From DASYXZ01 sp035934315 (GTDB lineage Bacteria; Acidobacteriota; Terriglobia; UBA7540), in NCBI GenBank assembly GCA_035934315.1, contig DASYXZ010000296.1, forward strand, positions 1 through 42,156: 42,156 bases of DNA. Reading direction: 5' to 3'. This document shows positions 26,508 to 34,566 of this stretch, in pieces. A model generated the notes under the pieces. That model saw only the letters and a list, made by a program, of their open reading frames with translations. It did not search any database and had not been told where the DNA came from. The position numbers and the translations under genes are program-made. Position 1 is the stretch's first letter, and each line of letters starts with the position of its first letter.

Positions 26508-26837
26508 TCACTTTGAATCTTTCAGCATAATGTGGATTCCCTCGTAAGGTTTCGAACTCATATTTTCCGGCGAGTGTCTGCGCGCGTCATACCAGCCAAC
26601 CTCACCCGCCTTCCCGAACAAGCGCTGGGTCCTGCCATCGGGTAAGGTGAATTTAATGTCCCTGTCGGTCAGCGAAACCGTAATCATGTCGGGAACCCTG
26701 AGCATCGGAGATTTCTCCCTGGGTCCGTATTTCGCCCGCAAGACCCGAACCTTTCCATTTTCGAATTCAAGCGAGTAATGCTTTGGGTCCGCAAGCACAG
26801 GATCGTCGGGCGGGGTTTTGGATTCACGTGTTGGCAT
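26508..26837 (-). CDS. Small cupin-like protein
   Basis: A 109-residue protein with a beta-rich, cupin-like pattern (YSLEFENGKVRVLRAKYGP, then a P-D-M-I-T-V-S-L strand). There is no signal peptide. The ATG at 26837 has AGGA upstream on the minus strand; the frame is open to 26942. The metal ligands of typical cupins are mostly absent, so catalytic activity is doubtful. It converges with the permease gene, with about 100 bases between stops. Confidence 0.6.
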   Translation of the reverse strand: MPTRESKTPPDDPVLADPKHYSLEFENGKVRVLRAKYGPREKSPMLRVPDMITVSLTDRDIKFTLPDGRTQRLFGKAGEVGWYDARRHSPENMSSKPYEGIHIMLKDSK

Positions 26838-26989
26838 AAGGAAATCCTCCCTTCTTCCATCGGTTGAGGAAGTCAAGGATAGTTCCCGGAAGGCGATAAA
26901 ACAAGAGGCGGAGCCCACCCAAATGGATGGCTGCCAATGCACGGTAGGGGCGGCAAATCACTCACTTGAAAAAAATAGTGTGGTTGGCA

Positions 26990-27018
26990 TTGTGACGCGT
27001 GGAATGAAGTGCTACACT
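26990..27018 (+). promoter_or_regulatory. Promoter of the SPFH gene
   Basis: TTGTGA at 26990-26995 and TACACT at 27013-27018 are 17 bases apart. The start would be near 27025, about 57 bases before the ATG. Confidence 0.45.
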
Positions 27019-27081
27019 CCTGCGCACCCTGGGGTTCCCAATTACATACTGCATGTCGGGAAATGCTAAAGGAGGACAAGT

Positions 27082-28029
27082 ATGGCAGGATTGCTGACAT
27101 TTCTCTTCGTGGTAGCGATATTTTTCGGCATCGGAACTTTCTTCGGCGGGTTTTTCACCGTGCCCACGGCGAAGGCGGCCGTGGTGCAGCGCTTCGGCAA
27201 GTTCGTTCGTGTGGCAGGAGCAGGATTAAATTTCAAGCTACCCTGGATTGAGAAGGTCGTATCCAAGGTGGACTTGCGCGTGCAACAACTCGACGTAAAA
27301 ATGGAAACCAAAACCAAAGACAATGTTTTCGTGCAGATTCCCGTATCGATTCAGTATCACGTCCTGCCCGACCGCGTTTACGAAGCATATTACAAGCTTT
27401 CCGATCCGAAGGAGCAGATCGGCTCGTTCGTCTTTAACGTTATTCTGGGCCACGTGCCGAAGATGAATCTTGACGAAGCTTTCGAGCGCCAGAACGATAT
27501 TGCGGTGGCGGTAAAACAGGAATTGGATGGGGTGATGGAAGGCTTTGGCTATGGAATTGTAAAAGCATTGGTCACCGACATCATCCCCGATCCCAAAGTG
27601 AAAGCTGCGATGAATGACATCAACGCCGCGCGGCGCGAGCAGGAAGCAGCCAACGCGCGAGGTGAAGCGGAGAAAATACTAAAAGTGAAACAGGCGGAAG
27701 CGGAGGCTCAAAGCAAGCAGCTCCAGGGGCAGGGCATTGCCAACCAACGAAAAGCCATTATCGACGGTCTGCGCGAGTCTGTCGAACTTTTCAAACAGGG
27801 CGTGGAGGGGGCAACGGCGAAAGACGTGATGATCCTCGTTCTCCTAACCCAATATTTTGACACGCTCAAAGATATCGGATCCTCCGGGCATTCGAATACC
27901 ATTCTGATGCCTCACAGTCCCGGAGCGCTCAAAGACTTCTTCGATCAAATCCGCAACGCGATCGTGTTGGGCGAAACTGTGACCGCAGCTCACTCCGACG
28001 GAACTGCACAGCCTACTCAGGGAGCGTAG
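27082..28029 (+). CDS. SPFH/band-7 family membrane protein
   Basis: A 315-residue SPFH (stomatin/prohibitin/flotillin) protein. A membrane anchor (LLTFLFVVAIFFGIGTFFGGF) opens the protein; the band-7 domain follows (about residues 28-190, with VVQRFGKFVRV). The C-terminal third is an Ala/Glu-rich coiled coil (about 190-260). The ATG at 27082 has AAAGGAGG upstream. Such proteins form membrane ring assemblies near proteases and transporters; the partner is unknown. The long FGKF-type opening resembles the hypersensitive-induced-reaction branch. It is followed by tRNA-Lys on the same strand. Confidence 0.9.
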   Translation: MAGLLTFLFVVAIFFGIGTFFGGFFTVPTAKAAVVQRFGKFVRVAGAGLNFKLPWIEKVVSKVDLRVQQLDVKMETKTKDNVFVQIPVSIQYHVLPDRVYEAYYKLSDPKEQIGSFVFNVILGHVPKMNLDEAFERQNDIAVAVKQELDGVMEGFGYGIVKALVTDIIPDPKVKAAMNDINAARREQEAANARGEAEKILKVKQAEAEAQSKQLQGQGIANQRKAIIDGLRESVELFKQGVEGATAKDVMILVLLTQYFDTLKDIGSSGHSNTILMPHSPGALKDFFDQIRNAIVLGETVTAAHSDGTAQPTQGA

Positions 28030-28101
28030 ACGCAGAGATTGAAATGATGGGCCGAGTTCGTGTTACACTGTGTTTGACACCTTGATGACGCGCGCACGGA
28101 T

Positions 28102-28177
28102 GGGCCGTTAGCTCAATTGGTAGAGCAACTGACTCTTAATCAGTAGGTTGAGGGTTCGATTCCCCCACGGCTCACCA
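28102..28177 (+). tRNA. tRNA-Lys(CTT)
   Basis: A full 76-base cloverleaf with the 3' CCA encoded. The acceptor stem GGGCCGT/ACGGCTC has one G-T pair; the D arm is GCTC/GAGC; the anticodon stem ACTGA/TCAGT carries the loop CTCTTAA with anticodon CTT; the T loop is TTCGATT. The T stem GAGGG/CCCCC has an A-C mismatch at positions 50-64. It is the likely insertion site of the mobile module whose recombinase gene starts 83 bases further on. Confidence 0.95.
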
Positions 28178-28247
28178 TCCAAATCCTTTTCTTACAGTCT
28201 GTTCCCATTTCTCATAACCGCGTCAGTGCTGAAAACGCAAGGAAACC

Positions 28248-28291
28248 GTAGCAAAACTACTTAATTTGGTCGCGCTGTAACAAAACTACTT
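28248..28291. repeat. Pair of 15-base direct repeats next to tRNA-Lys
   Basis: GTAGCAAAACTACTT (28248-28262) and GTAACAAAACTACTT (28277-28291) lie 29 bases apart, across the recombinase gene's stop. Each is itself nearly palindromic. They could be arm-type binding sites for the recombinase, which often sit near att in tRNA-linked elements. Confidence 0.55.
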
Positions 28292-29412
28292 TCATGTTCG
28301 TTTGCGCGCCGGTCGAGTCGGGTGAGGGCTTCGCGCATCATGTTGAGCTTGGCTTGGCTGTAACGTTTGAAAACCTGCGAATCACCTTGCCGCAACATTT
28401 GTGTAACGAAATGGTCGGAAACCCCTCCGGCACTGAGACGTGTAGCAAAGTTGTGCCGAAGGTGGTAGAGAGGAAAATAAGGAACGCCCGCGCGCCGCAG
28501 TGTGGCGGTCCACGTTTCCTTAAGAGTTGTGATATGTGGCTTCTTAGATCCTGGTTTGGGCGTCGGGAAAATGTACTCTGAACCAAGCGTCTCCTCCTTC
28601 TGTTGCTTGAACGCTTGGCGGGCGAGTGGAGTCAGTGGGATATCCCCGACTCCGCTTGGCGTCTTGGAATTGGGAATATGGACGACTGAATTGTGGAGGT
28701 CTACTTGAGACTTCTTCATCGGCATCAATTCTTTGTAAGGGCGAAGCCCGGTCTCGGAAATGATGGCGATGACGTTCCGCAAGTGGTTCGGAGCGCAGGA
28801 CTCGATCCGCTTTTGCTCACTCGTGGTCATGCAATGAGGCTTACGGGTTGTGTTGTTGACGCGGACTGGAAATTCAACCGCATTGCAAGGATTGCTGGCG
28901 AGTCGCCTCTGCTTTACAGCGACATTGAGCATTCGCTTCAAAACGCGGAATTCCTGATGAAGTGTCATCGGCTTGATCTTGGCACGGATTTGAATTCCGA
29001 GCTTTGTGTGAACCCGCTTTCCAGAGTTGAGCCGATGCTTCAGGTAATTCTCAATGGCCTCCGGTGCAATGTCTGAAAGGGGTGTATGAACGAATGTCGG
29101 TAGGAGAAGCTTGACGGTGTTAAGGTTCACGAAGTGTGTCTTCTCTGCGCGGAAGGGCGGCTTCGAGCGCATCTCCAAGAACCAGTCTGCCCACTTGCCA
29201 AAGGTGAGGATTTTGCCTGAGAGAACGGTTGAATGGTTCCCATCATCTCTGGCATCGAGTCGTTGCCTTAAGAAACGTTCCGCTTCCTGTCGGTCTGTAG
29301 TTAAGGTGGACTCCAGTATTATCTGGCCTTCACGGTCTCGAAAGCTTATCCACCAGAACGCGGAGTCCTTACGGTGATAAACAGTTCCACTTGCCTTTCG
29401 TGGTCTACTCAT
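28261..29412 (-). CDS. Tyrosine recombinase (integrase)
   Basis: A 383-residue tyrosine recombinase. Catalytic positions: R224 in TGLRPYKEL, K250 in the beta-hairpin, H317 and R319 in YHLRHNFATRL, and Y351 in KRYSQ. Box II His at about 342 is replaced by Gln (MLRQGDSQ). The N-terminal part (about 60-180) is a SAM-like core-binding domain. The ATG at 29412 has GGAGG upstream inside the excisionase gene; the two genes overlap by eight bases. The stop lies 83 bases from tRNA-Lys, as for integrases that use the tRNA 3' end as attachment site. The enzyme probably drove insertion of the module 28178-30168. Confidence 0.93.
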   Translation of the reverse strand: MSRPRKASGTVYHRKDSAFWWISFRDREGQIILESTLTTDRQEAERFLRQRLDARDDGNHSTVLSGKILTFGKWADWFLEMRSKPPFRAEKTHFVNLNTVKLLLPTFVHTPLSDIAPEAIENYLKHRLNSGKRVHTKLGIQIRAKIKPMTLHQEFRVLKRMLNVAVKQRRLASNPCNAVEFPVRVNNTTRKPHCMTTSEQKRIESCAPNHLRNVIAIISETGLRPYKELMPMKKSQVDLHNSVVHIPNSKTPSGVGDIPLTPLARQAFKQQKEETLGSEYIFPTPKPGSKKPHITTLKETWTATLRRAGVPYFPLYHLRHNFATRLSAGGVSDHFVTQMLRQGDSQVFKRYSQAKLNMMREALTRLDRRANEHESSFVTARPN

Positions 29413-29647
29413 TGATTCCTCCATTGACGAAGAATTTTCGCCGCCATTTTTCGAGTTCGGAAATGCTGAATCGAATACAGCGGCCCATCATTCGGAAATG
29501 GGGAATCTGCTTTCGCTCAACGTAAGCATACAACAGCGACGGACTCACGCGAAGAAAGCGTGCGGCGACCTTGACGTCGACGATCTCTTCCAATTCCGGC
29601 TGCTCTTGCACCCGTTCTTCCGGTCTGGTTTCATCGACGACTCTCAT
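29405..29647 (-). CDS. Excisionase/AlpA-type DNA-binding protein
   Basis: An 80-residue protein with a MerR-like winged-helix DNA-binding motif (VKVAARFLRVSPSLLYAYVE, then the recognition segment KQIPHFRMMGRCIRFS). It is the usual partner of a tyrosine recombinase in small mobile elements, as directionality factor. The ATG at 29647 has GGAGG upstream. It overlaps the ORF6N gene at ATGA and the integrase gene by eight bases, so all three are translationally coupled. Confidence 0.88.
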   Translation of the reverse strand: MRVVDETRPEERVQEQPELEEIVDVKVAARFLRVSPSLLYAYVERKQIPHFRMMGRCIRFSISELEKWRRKFFVNGGINE

Positions 29648-30333
29648 GGCTCTTGGTCCTCCGAGGAAGAAAACCCGATTCGGCGCTTGGGTGGAGCGGT
29701 AGTAGGCTCGATGAGCTCACGGATCGACTCGAATACGATCCTGAATTTCACGTCGTGTTCCGGGAATTTCTTTTCCAGTTCTTTAAGTTTGCGTGCGAAT
29801 TCCTTCTGCGTGCCTAACATTTCCCGGAGCTTGAGAAAGGCTCGCACAACGAAGAGGCTGAGTTTGATCGCGCGGTCGGTATTGAGAACAGTCGCTGCCA
29901 TGATGGCCCCGTGTTCGGTGAAGGCAGCGGGGAAAACCGGGGAATATCTGAGTTTCCTGAGGTGGTCACAATTTGTGACCACCTCCCGTTTTTCCTCTTG
30001 AGTCAACCGGAACATTAAGTCGGGCGGGAAGCGATCCTTGTTTCGTTTAATGGCTTGATTGAAGGCTTTGGTTGTAACCGCGTAGAGCTCGGCCAAATCC
30101 GTGTCGAGCATTACCCTGAAACCTCGGATCAGTAAGATCGAGCGATCAATTTTCCCGATGGGGACAATTGGGGGTTGCGCGAACCGAAATGCCCCTGGCT
30201 TGGGCTTGAGCTTACCATTCCCCTGATTGAGAAAGAGCAGTGGCCCATTGGCGGTAACCACCACCAGGTCCTGTTCACCGTTGTTGTTGATGTCCGCGAA
30301 GAGCGCGCCAGGGGTGTTGTCCAGCACGCCCAC
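29644..30333 (-). CDS. ORF6N-domain protein fused in frame to an FG-GAP fragment
   Basis: The C-terminal part (from IVPIGKIDRSILL) is a complete ORF6N domain of the KilA-N/ORF6N group, common in phages and mobile elements as DNA-binding repressors or antirepressors; it contains the QEEKREVVTNCDHLRKL and AFTEHGAIMAATVLNT segments. The N-terminal 55 residues are not part of it but the FG-GAP piece of a CRTAC1-type protein. No ATG, GTG or TTG lies in frame between the junction and the domain interior, so a start must be in the FG-GAP piece, for example the GTGs at 30333 or 30327. The true start is not known. It is coupled to the excisionase at ATGA. Confidence 0.75.
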   Translation of the reverse strand: MGVLDNTPGALFADINNNGEQDLVVVTANGPLLFLNQGNGKLKPKPGAFRFAQPPIVPIGKIDRSILLIRGFRVMLDTDLAELYAVTTKAFNQAIKRNKDRFPPDLMFRLTQEEKREVVTNCDHLRKLRYSPVFPAAFTEHGAIMAATVLNTDRAIKLSLFVVRAFLKLREMLGTQKEFARKLKELEKKFPEHDVKFRIVFESIRELIEPTTAPPKRRIGFSSSEDQEP

Positions 30334-30631
30334 GCCCGCCGCCTCCGCAACGTCCTCGAACGTTCCGTCGCCACGATTGTTGCGCGCGGTAAGAAGAGAC
30401 GTCCTTAAGAGCTGTCGAAGTCATATCCACAAATATCGGTCGATAGGAGAGACTCTGGATCTCCGCCAGTGACTCCAGTTCTTGCGGCGTAGCGGCGTAT
30501 TGTCCGGCGTTGTAATGCGCGACCGCGGATTTGAACTTACTCTCGAGTGTGTCTCCATTACTGCGCCTTATTCCAGATAACAGTATTGCAAATAGAATCG
30601 CCGATGCCGTCCATCTGTGGAGTCCAGACAT
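30169..30631 (-). pseudogene. CRTAC1/FG-GAP (UnbV-type) gene remnant
   Basis: The first part (from 30631) starts with a hydrophobic signal-like segment (ASAILFAILLSGI) and a TPR-type helix (FKSAVAHYNAGQYAATPQEL); the second, in another frame, reads RNNRGDGTFEDVAEAAG and DNTPGALFADINNNGEQDL, the calcium-binding FG-GAP repeats of CRTAC1-type proteins. A frameshift between about 30405 and 30425 and the missing TPR region show decay. The natural continuation after F-A-Q-P-P in this family is a further FG-GAP repeat; here it is cut off by the ORF6N gene. It follows the 839-residue TPR gene by 110 bases and was probably its downstream neighbour. Confidence 0.8.
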
Positions 30632-30741
30632 AGGATTTTTATCTAATCAGAGGTAAGCGCCTTTCCGGCGAGGCACAGCACCGCGCATAGGGACCAGATT
30701 CAATTCCTCGCTGCCGGTCCGTTGCTTCCGGTTTCTGATTT

Positions 30742-33261
30742 CTAATTTCTGCTTTGGGTCAGCATCGTCATCGCCGTCTGCAAGAACTGTTGGCGTTCTT
30801 GGGGAGTGAGTTTCCTGGGAGCAGCAGCCCGACCGGCTTCAGGGCTATTGGCGAGCACTTGGCGGATCTTGTCCACGTTCAAGCTCCCGCGCGGAAACAA
30901 GGTGTCGTAGCGGTCCAGAGTTTCGCGGGCCCGCCCAATCTGGTCCGTCTCAAAATAAAAGATGCCCAGCGCGGAATAACCGGTCTGCCACTCGGGCAGC
31001 AGATTGATAGCTCGGTTGAAGTATTTGGCCGCCTCTTCATTTTTTCCTTGAGCGGCTGACAGGACGCCTAGTCCCCAGGCGAGCCGCCCGGAATCTGGTG
31101 TGCGCGCCAAGCCACTGCGCAGAGCGTTTTCAGCTTCCGTCATGGCACCCGCCTGCATTTCAGCCGCCGCGTAAGATAGAGCATATTCGTCATTGTCGGG
31201 ATTTCTCTCCAAAGCTTCCTTGTAAAACTTCGCCGCTTCTCCCGCGCGACCGAGATGCTGGTAAACGTCAGCCAAAAGGCTGAGATAAGCATCATCTTTC
31301 TGCGCCTCGGCGTCCATCTGTTGCAGCACTTCCAGAGCTTGAGGGTAGGCTCGATACTTAAAATACGCGTCAGCTAAATCGAACTTGGCATCTTCGGAGT
31401 CGGGATCGGCTGTCAGCGCTGTTTGAAAGTGTTGGATTGCCTCCGCATATCGTCCATAGCGCGCCAGCAATACTCCCGCACCGATGGCAGTTCTCGGATC
31501 TCCGCCGCTGACTTTGTCAAGCTGCGACACCGCCTGGAGCGCATCCTCGGTGCGCCCGAGTTTCAAATAGTTCTCAGCCAGAAGATACAAGTTGGTGGGG
31601 CGGCCGGAGTGGAGTTGGGCTTCGCGTTGCAATTCGGCGAGATCAAGCTGAGCTCTGGCCTGCGGAGGCAATTCGGCCCGCTGACCGACCGATTCGAAGA
31701 GATGCTGAAGCGGATAGGGCCCGGGCTGGGGATCCTTGGCGAGCGTTTCGAACACTTTCATGTCGCGCCCGGCCGCCGCGGTTTGGTGGAGGCTCCGCTC
31801 CGCGATGGCCAGTTTGTAATACGCTTCTCCGGGCCGGGGCAAAATCCGCGCCGTCCGGCGCAATAACGGCAGGGCTTCCGCATATTTCTTTTCGGACATC
31901 TTAACACCTGCCATTTCGTAGAGAGCCTCGTCGTAGTTGGGCTCCGCTTCCAGCGCCTGGGCAAGATATTTCTCCGCTTCCGCGTAATGACCTTGTTTAT
32001 GTTCGATGAATCCAAGGTTATACAGGCACTGCGCGTTACGTGGATCTTTTTGGAGGCCCTCGTTGAAATATTTCTTCGCTTCGTCATACTGGCCTTGGTG
32101 ACGGTAACTGAGGCCCATGAATGCATAAGAGCGCGCCGAGGGATCGAGGTTGATAAGCGTCAGGAATTGGTGATGCGCCAGTTCGATCTTGCCGATGGTG
32201 AAGTAGCACTCGCCCAGCGCCGCGTGAAGATCGACGCGCCGGGGAGCGATCTTCACGCCTTCCTCGAGCACCGGAATGGCATCCTCGTAATAGTCCTGCA
32301 ACATGCTCATCCGGGCCAAAAGAAAAATGACGTCGGTATCCTCAGGCGCGAGTTTGTGCGCATCTACCAGCAACTCCAGCGCCTGGACGTTCTTTCCCTG
32401 GTTGGCGTCGTCCTGTGCCAGAAGGTAGAGCGTGTCGGCGGAATTGGGCTTGAGCTGGCGCGCTCTTTGGAGCACCTCCTCCGCCTTGGTAGTGTCGCCT
32501 GACCTGAGGCGCGCCTGGCCGAGATTATACAGAATCTCAAAAGTATCGGGATTCAGGGCGTCCGCCAGTTCGAACTCATGAATGGCCTCGGGATACAGCT
32601 TTTGTCCGGCCAACAGAATCCCCAGCGTGAAGTGGGTGCGAACATCATTCTTTTCCCGGTCGGAGAGCGACTTGGCAAGCTCCACCGCTTTCGATTTCTG
32701 CCCGGCAGCGAAATAAGCCTGAGTCAGATTGAAAAGCACTTCAGAATCAGGGGGCCGCACCCGGTTGAAATAAAGAATTGCCTGCCGCGGATCTTTCCGG
32801 CGCAACAAGACCAGCCCCAGGTTGTAGTTGGCCTCGCGGTCCGCAGGATGGTAACGCAGAGTTTCGCGAAACGCCTTCTCGGCGGGTTCCACTTGCCCTT
32901 GCGCCAGATATGAGTTCCCCAGACTATTGATCGTGCGGGCGGACCGGGGATCCATCTTCAGCGCTCGCTCGAATGTCTCGACCGCCTGAGCGTAGTCCTG
33001 CTTCGCAACGTAAATGATGCCGACCAGATCCAATCCTTCGACGCTTCGTGGCTCAAGCTTCAACCCCTCTTCGGCTTCCGCCAATGCCGCGTCGGCATTT
33101 CCCTGGCTAAGAAGCCGCTGCGCTTCTTTAAAGTGAGCCCTGGCGACGCCCGAATTCTGCGGCACGCTTTCCGCCGCCGGCGCAGCAGCGCCGAAGACGA
33201 GAACGGCCAATAGCGTGCAAGAAAGGACTCGGGCCCCATTCCCTCGCATGGAGGAATCCAT
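30742..33261 (-). CDS. Exported protein with many TPR repeats
   Basis: An 839-residue protein with a signal peptide (LSCTLLAVLVFGAAAPA) followed by about 18-20 TPR units to residue ~760, with the typical A-x-x-x-F-x-x-A-L-x-x-x-P pattern. TPR scaffolds of this type are periplasmic or outer-membrane-associated. The ATG at 33261 is preferred; the frame is open to 33339, where ATGA overlaps the preceding gene, but the extra N-terminus is encoded by a degenerate REP repeat and by low-complexity sequence. It ends in a basic region with KLTPQERQQFLQTAM. It belongs to the cluster 30742-37502. Confidence 0.85.
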   Translation of the reverse strand: MDSSMRGNGARVLSCTLLAVLVFGAAAPAAESVPQNSGVARAHFKEAQRLLSQGNADAALAEAEEGLKLEPRSVEGLDLVGIIYVAKQDYAQAVETFERALKMDPRSARTINSLGNSYLAQGQVEPAEKAFRETLRYHPADREANYNLGLVLLRRKDPRQAILYFNRVRPPDSEVLFNLTQAYFAAGQKSKAVELAKSLSDREKNDVRTHFTLGILLAGQKLYPEAIHEFELADALNPDTFEILYNLGQARLRSGDTTKAEEVLQRARQLKPNSADTLYLLAQDDANQGKNVQALELLVDAHKLAPEDTDVIFLLARMSMLQDYYEDAIPVLEEGVKIAPRRVDLHAALGECYFTIGKIELAHHQFLTLINLDPSARSYAFMGLSYRHQGQYDEAKKYFNEGLQKDPRNAQCLYNLGFIEHKQGHYAEAEKYLAQALEAEPNYDEALYEMAGVKMSEKKYAEALPLLRRTARILPRPGEAYYKLAIAERSLHQTAAAGRDMKVFETLAKDPQPGPYPLQHLFESVGQRAELPPQARAQLDLAELQREAQLHSGRPTNLYLLAENYLKLGRTEDALQAVSQLDKVSGGDPRTAIGAGVLLARYGRYAEAIQHFQTALTADPDSEDAKFDLADAYFKYRAYPQALEVLQQMDAEAQKDDAYLSLLADVYQHLGRAGEAAKFYKEALERNPDNDEYALSYAAAEMQAGAMTEAENALRSGLARTPDSGRLAWGLGVLSAAQGKNEEAAKYFNRAINLLPEWQTGYSALGIFYFETDQIGRARETLDRYDTLFPRGSLNVDKIRQVLANSPEAGRAAAPRKLTPQERQQFLQTAMTMLTQSRN

Positions 33262-33296
33262 GCTTCTTTCTGGATCCCTGCTTTCGCCGGAAGGAG
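33237..33296. repeat. Degenerate REP-like inverted repeat
   Basis: CATTCCCTCGCATGG (33237 onward) with GAATCCA, and TGGATCCCTGC with TTTCGCCGGAA (33271-33294), form a decayed version of the perfect inverted repeat at 41697-41783. The copy overlaps the 5' end of the 839-residue TPR gene. Just upstream (33297-33335) lie TTGCC/TGCCA-rich repeats. Confidence 0.55.
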
Positions 33297-33335
33297 ATGC
33301 TTGCCGCTTGCCATATGCCACATGCCACTGATTTT

Positions 33336-34550
33336 TCATGTGATCTGGCTAAGAACTTGCTGCAAGGTTAAGGCGGAGTCCGACTCGGCGCCGTGCGGCA
33401 GCGTCGGCCCGATGGCCAAAGCTTCGTTGTGGTTTTCGAACCAGACTAGAAAAGCCGCCTTGTCGGCGCCGGACAGCCGCCGCTGGTTAACCCAATTCAG
33501 ATACGCGCCCATGTCCGAATCGATCAGCGATCCTTCCGGGTCAAGCGTCGGCGCTTGCTCGGGATTGGCAATCAGTTCATTCATCGGACGCTCGCGTTGG
33601 CGGGGCGCGAATCGGGCCAGCAGCGTCAGCGGCTGAGCGCGTCTTAGTGCCTCACGCGCCGCCCACTGCACGAACGTTGTGCTGTAAATTTGGGTGCCAG
33701 AGCCCTCCGTCAGCACGCTGACCTGGAAATGGTCGAGCACCGGCCCCGGGGACTCCGCTCCGCCACCAAGTCCCAAATCTTCTGGACGCAGTTGAGCCAT
33801 CATGGTGTGGAGCGCTTCGGGTCCACCGATGCCTGACCGAATCGCTTTTTTCATCTTGCCCAACAGCGCCGCGCGCGTGATTGCCAGGTCTCCATAGGCG
33901 ATGCGCGTCACTCCCGCCTTGGAAATTTCCGCTGTGCCGCCATCGATATACCAGTGACCGAAGGGGACGGGGTGCGCTTCGGCGCGGGCCGCGACAGCGT
34001 CCAGGAGAATCTGAAGTCCATTCTCGGGTTTCACCTGGCGGAAGAAGACGCCGTACCTGCGAAGGTTGCGAAATAATCGGTACTTGTTTTCCGTCACGTC
34101 TTGACCGATCACGGCGATGGCCAGGCGCGGAATTACAAGCGGCTCCACGGGCGCGGCCGATTCAGCCTGAGTGATGAAATCAATGGCCGAGGCGCGAAAG
34201 GTGTCAATCTGGTGCGTGGCCCAAAGATGGGCGGTGAGCCGCTCGGAAAATTGGACGGGCTGGTTCACCCAATCGAACCGGTCGAGTTCCGGCGAAAGCT
34301 GGATGCCGGCGAAGCCTGCCATCAACTGCCGCCTCTTTTCGAGTGAGAGCGATGCGAGGAAACCCAAGTGTCTTTCCAATTCGCTGCGCTCGGCGGGGAA
34401 CTTCCAATCGTAGACGATGATCTCGCGCAGCAGGACCGGCACGAAACTGGCCGGCAGTTGCTGAAGAAGGGCGAGGTGGTCTGCGGCCAGCCGTCGGCCT
34501 TGCGGCGGGTAGGATCGGAATTGCTCGATAGTGAGCTGCCCGGGAAGCAT
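33336..34550 (-). CDS. Unrecognised 404-residue protein of the exported cluster
   Basis: No family recognised. The protein lacks a signal peptide and membrane helix. It opens with MLPGQLTIEQFRSY, and later regions have hydrophobic beta segments (LVIPRLAIAVIGQD) and a conserved-looking G-H-W-Y-I-D-G-G stretch. The ATG at 34550 is 16 bases after the stop of the phosphatase-like gene; the frame extends upstream only in the shadow of that gene. It overlaps the next gene's frame start by ATGA at 33339, so translation may be coupled. The role is likely tied to the neighbouring exported proteins. Confidence 0.6.
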   Translation of the reverse strand: MLPGQLTIEQFRSYPPQGRRLAADHLALLQQLPASFVPVLLREIIVYDWKFPAERSELERHLGFLASLSLEKRRQLMAGFAGIQLSPELDRFDWVNQPVQFSERLTAHLWATHQIDTFRASAIDFITQAESAAPVEPLVIPRLAIAVIGQDVTENKYRLFRNLRRYGVFFRQVKPENGLQILLDAVAARAEAHPVPFGHWYIDGGTAEISKAGVTRIAYGDLAITRAALLGKMKKAIRSGIGGPEALHTMMAQLRPEDLGLGGGAESPGPVLDHFQVSVLTEGSGTQIYSTTFVQWAAREALRRAQPLTLLARFAPRQRERPMNELIANPEQAPTLDPEGSLIDSDMGAYLNWVNQRRLSGADKAAFLVWFENHNEALAIGPTLPHGAESDSALTLQQVLSQIT

Positions 34551-34566
34551 ATTTCGTGTCAGGGCC

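Noticed and set aside
30640..30741. Possible attR of the mobile module on the far side of the FG-GAP remnant
   Set aside because: No match to the 3' end of tRNA-Lys was found by eye in this stretch or near 30168.
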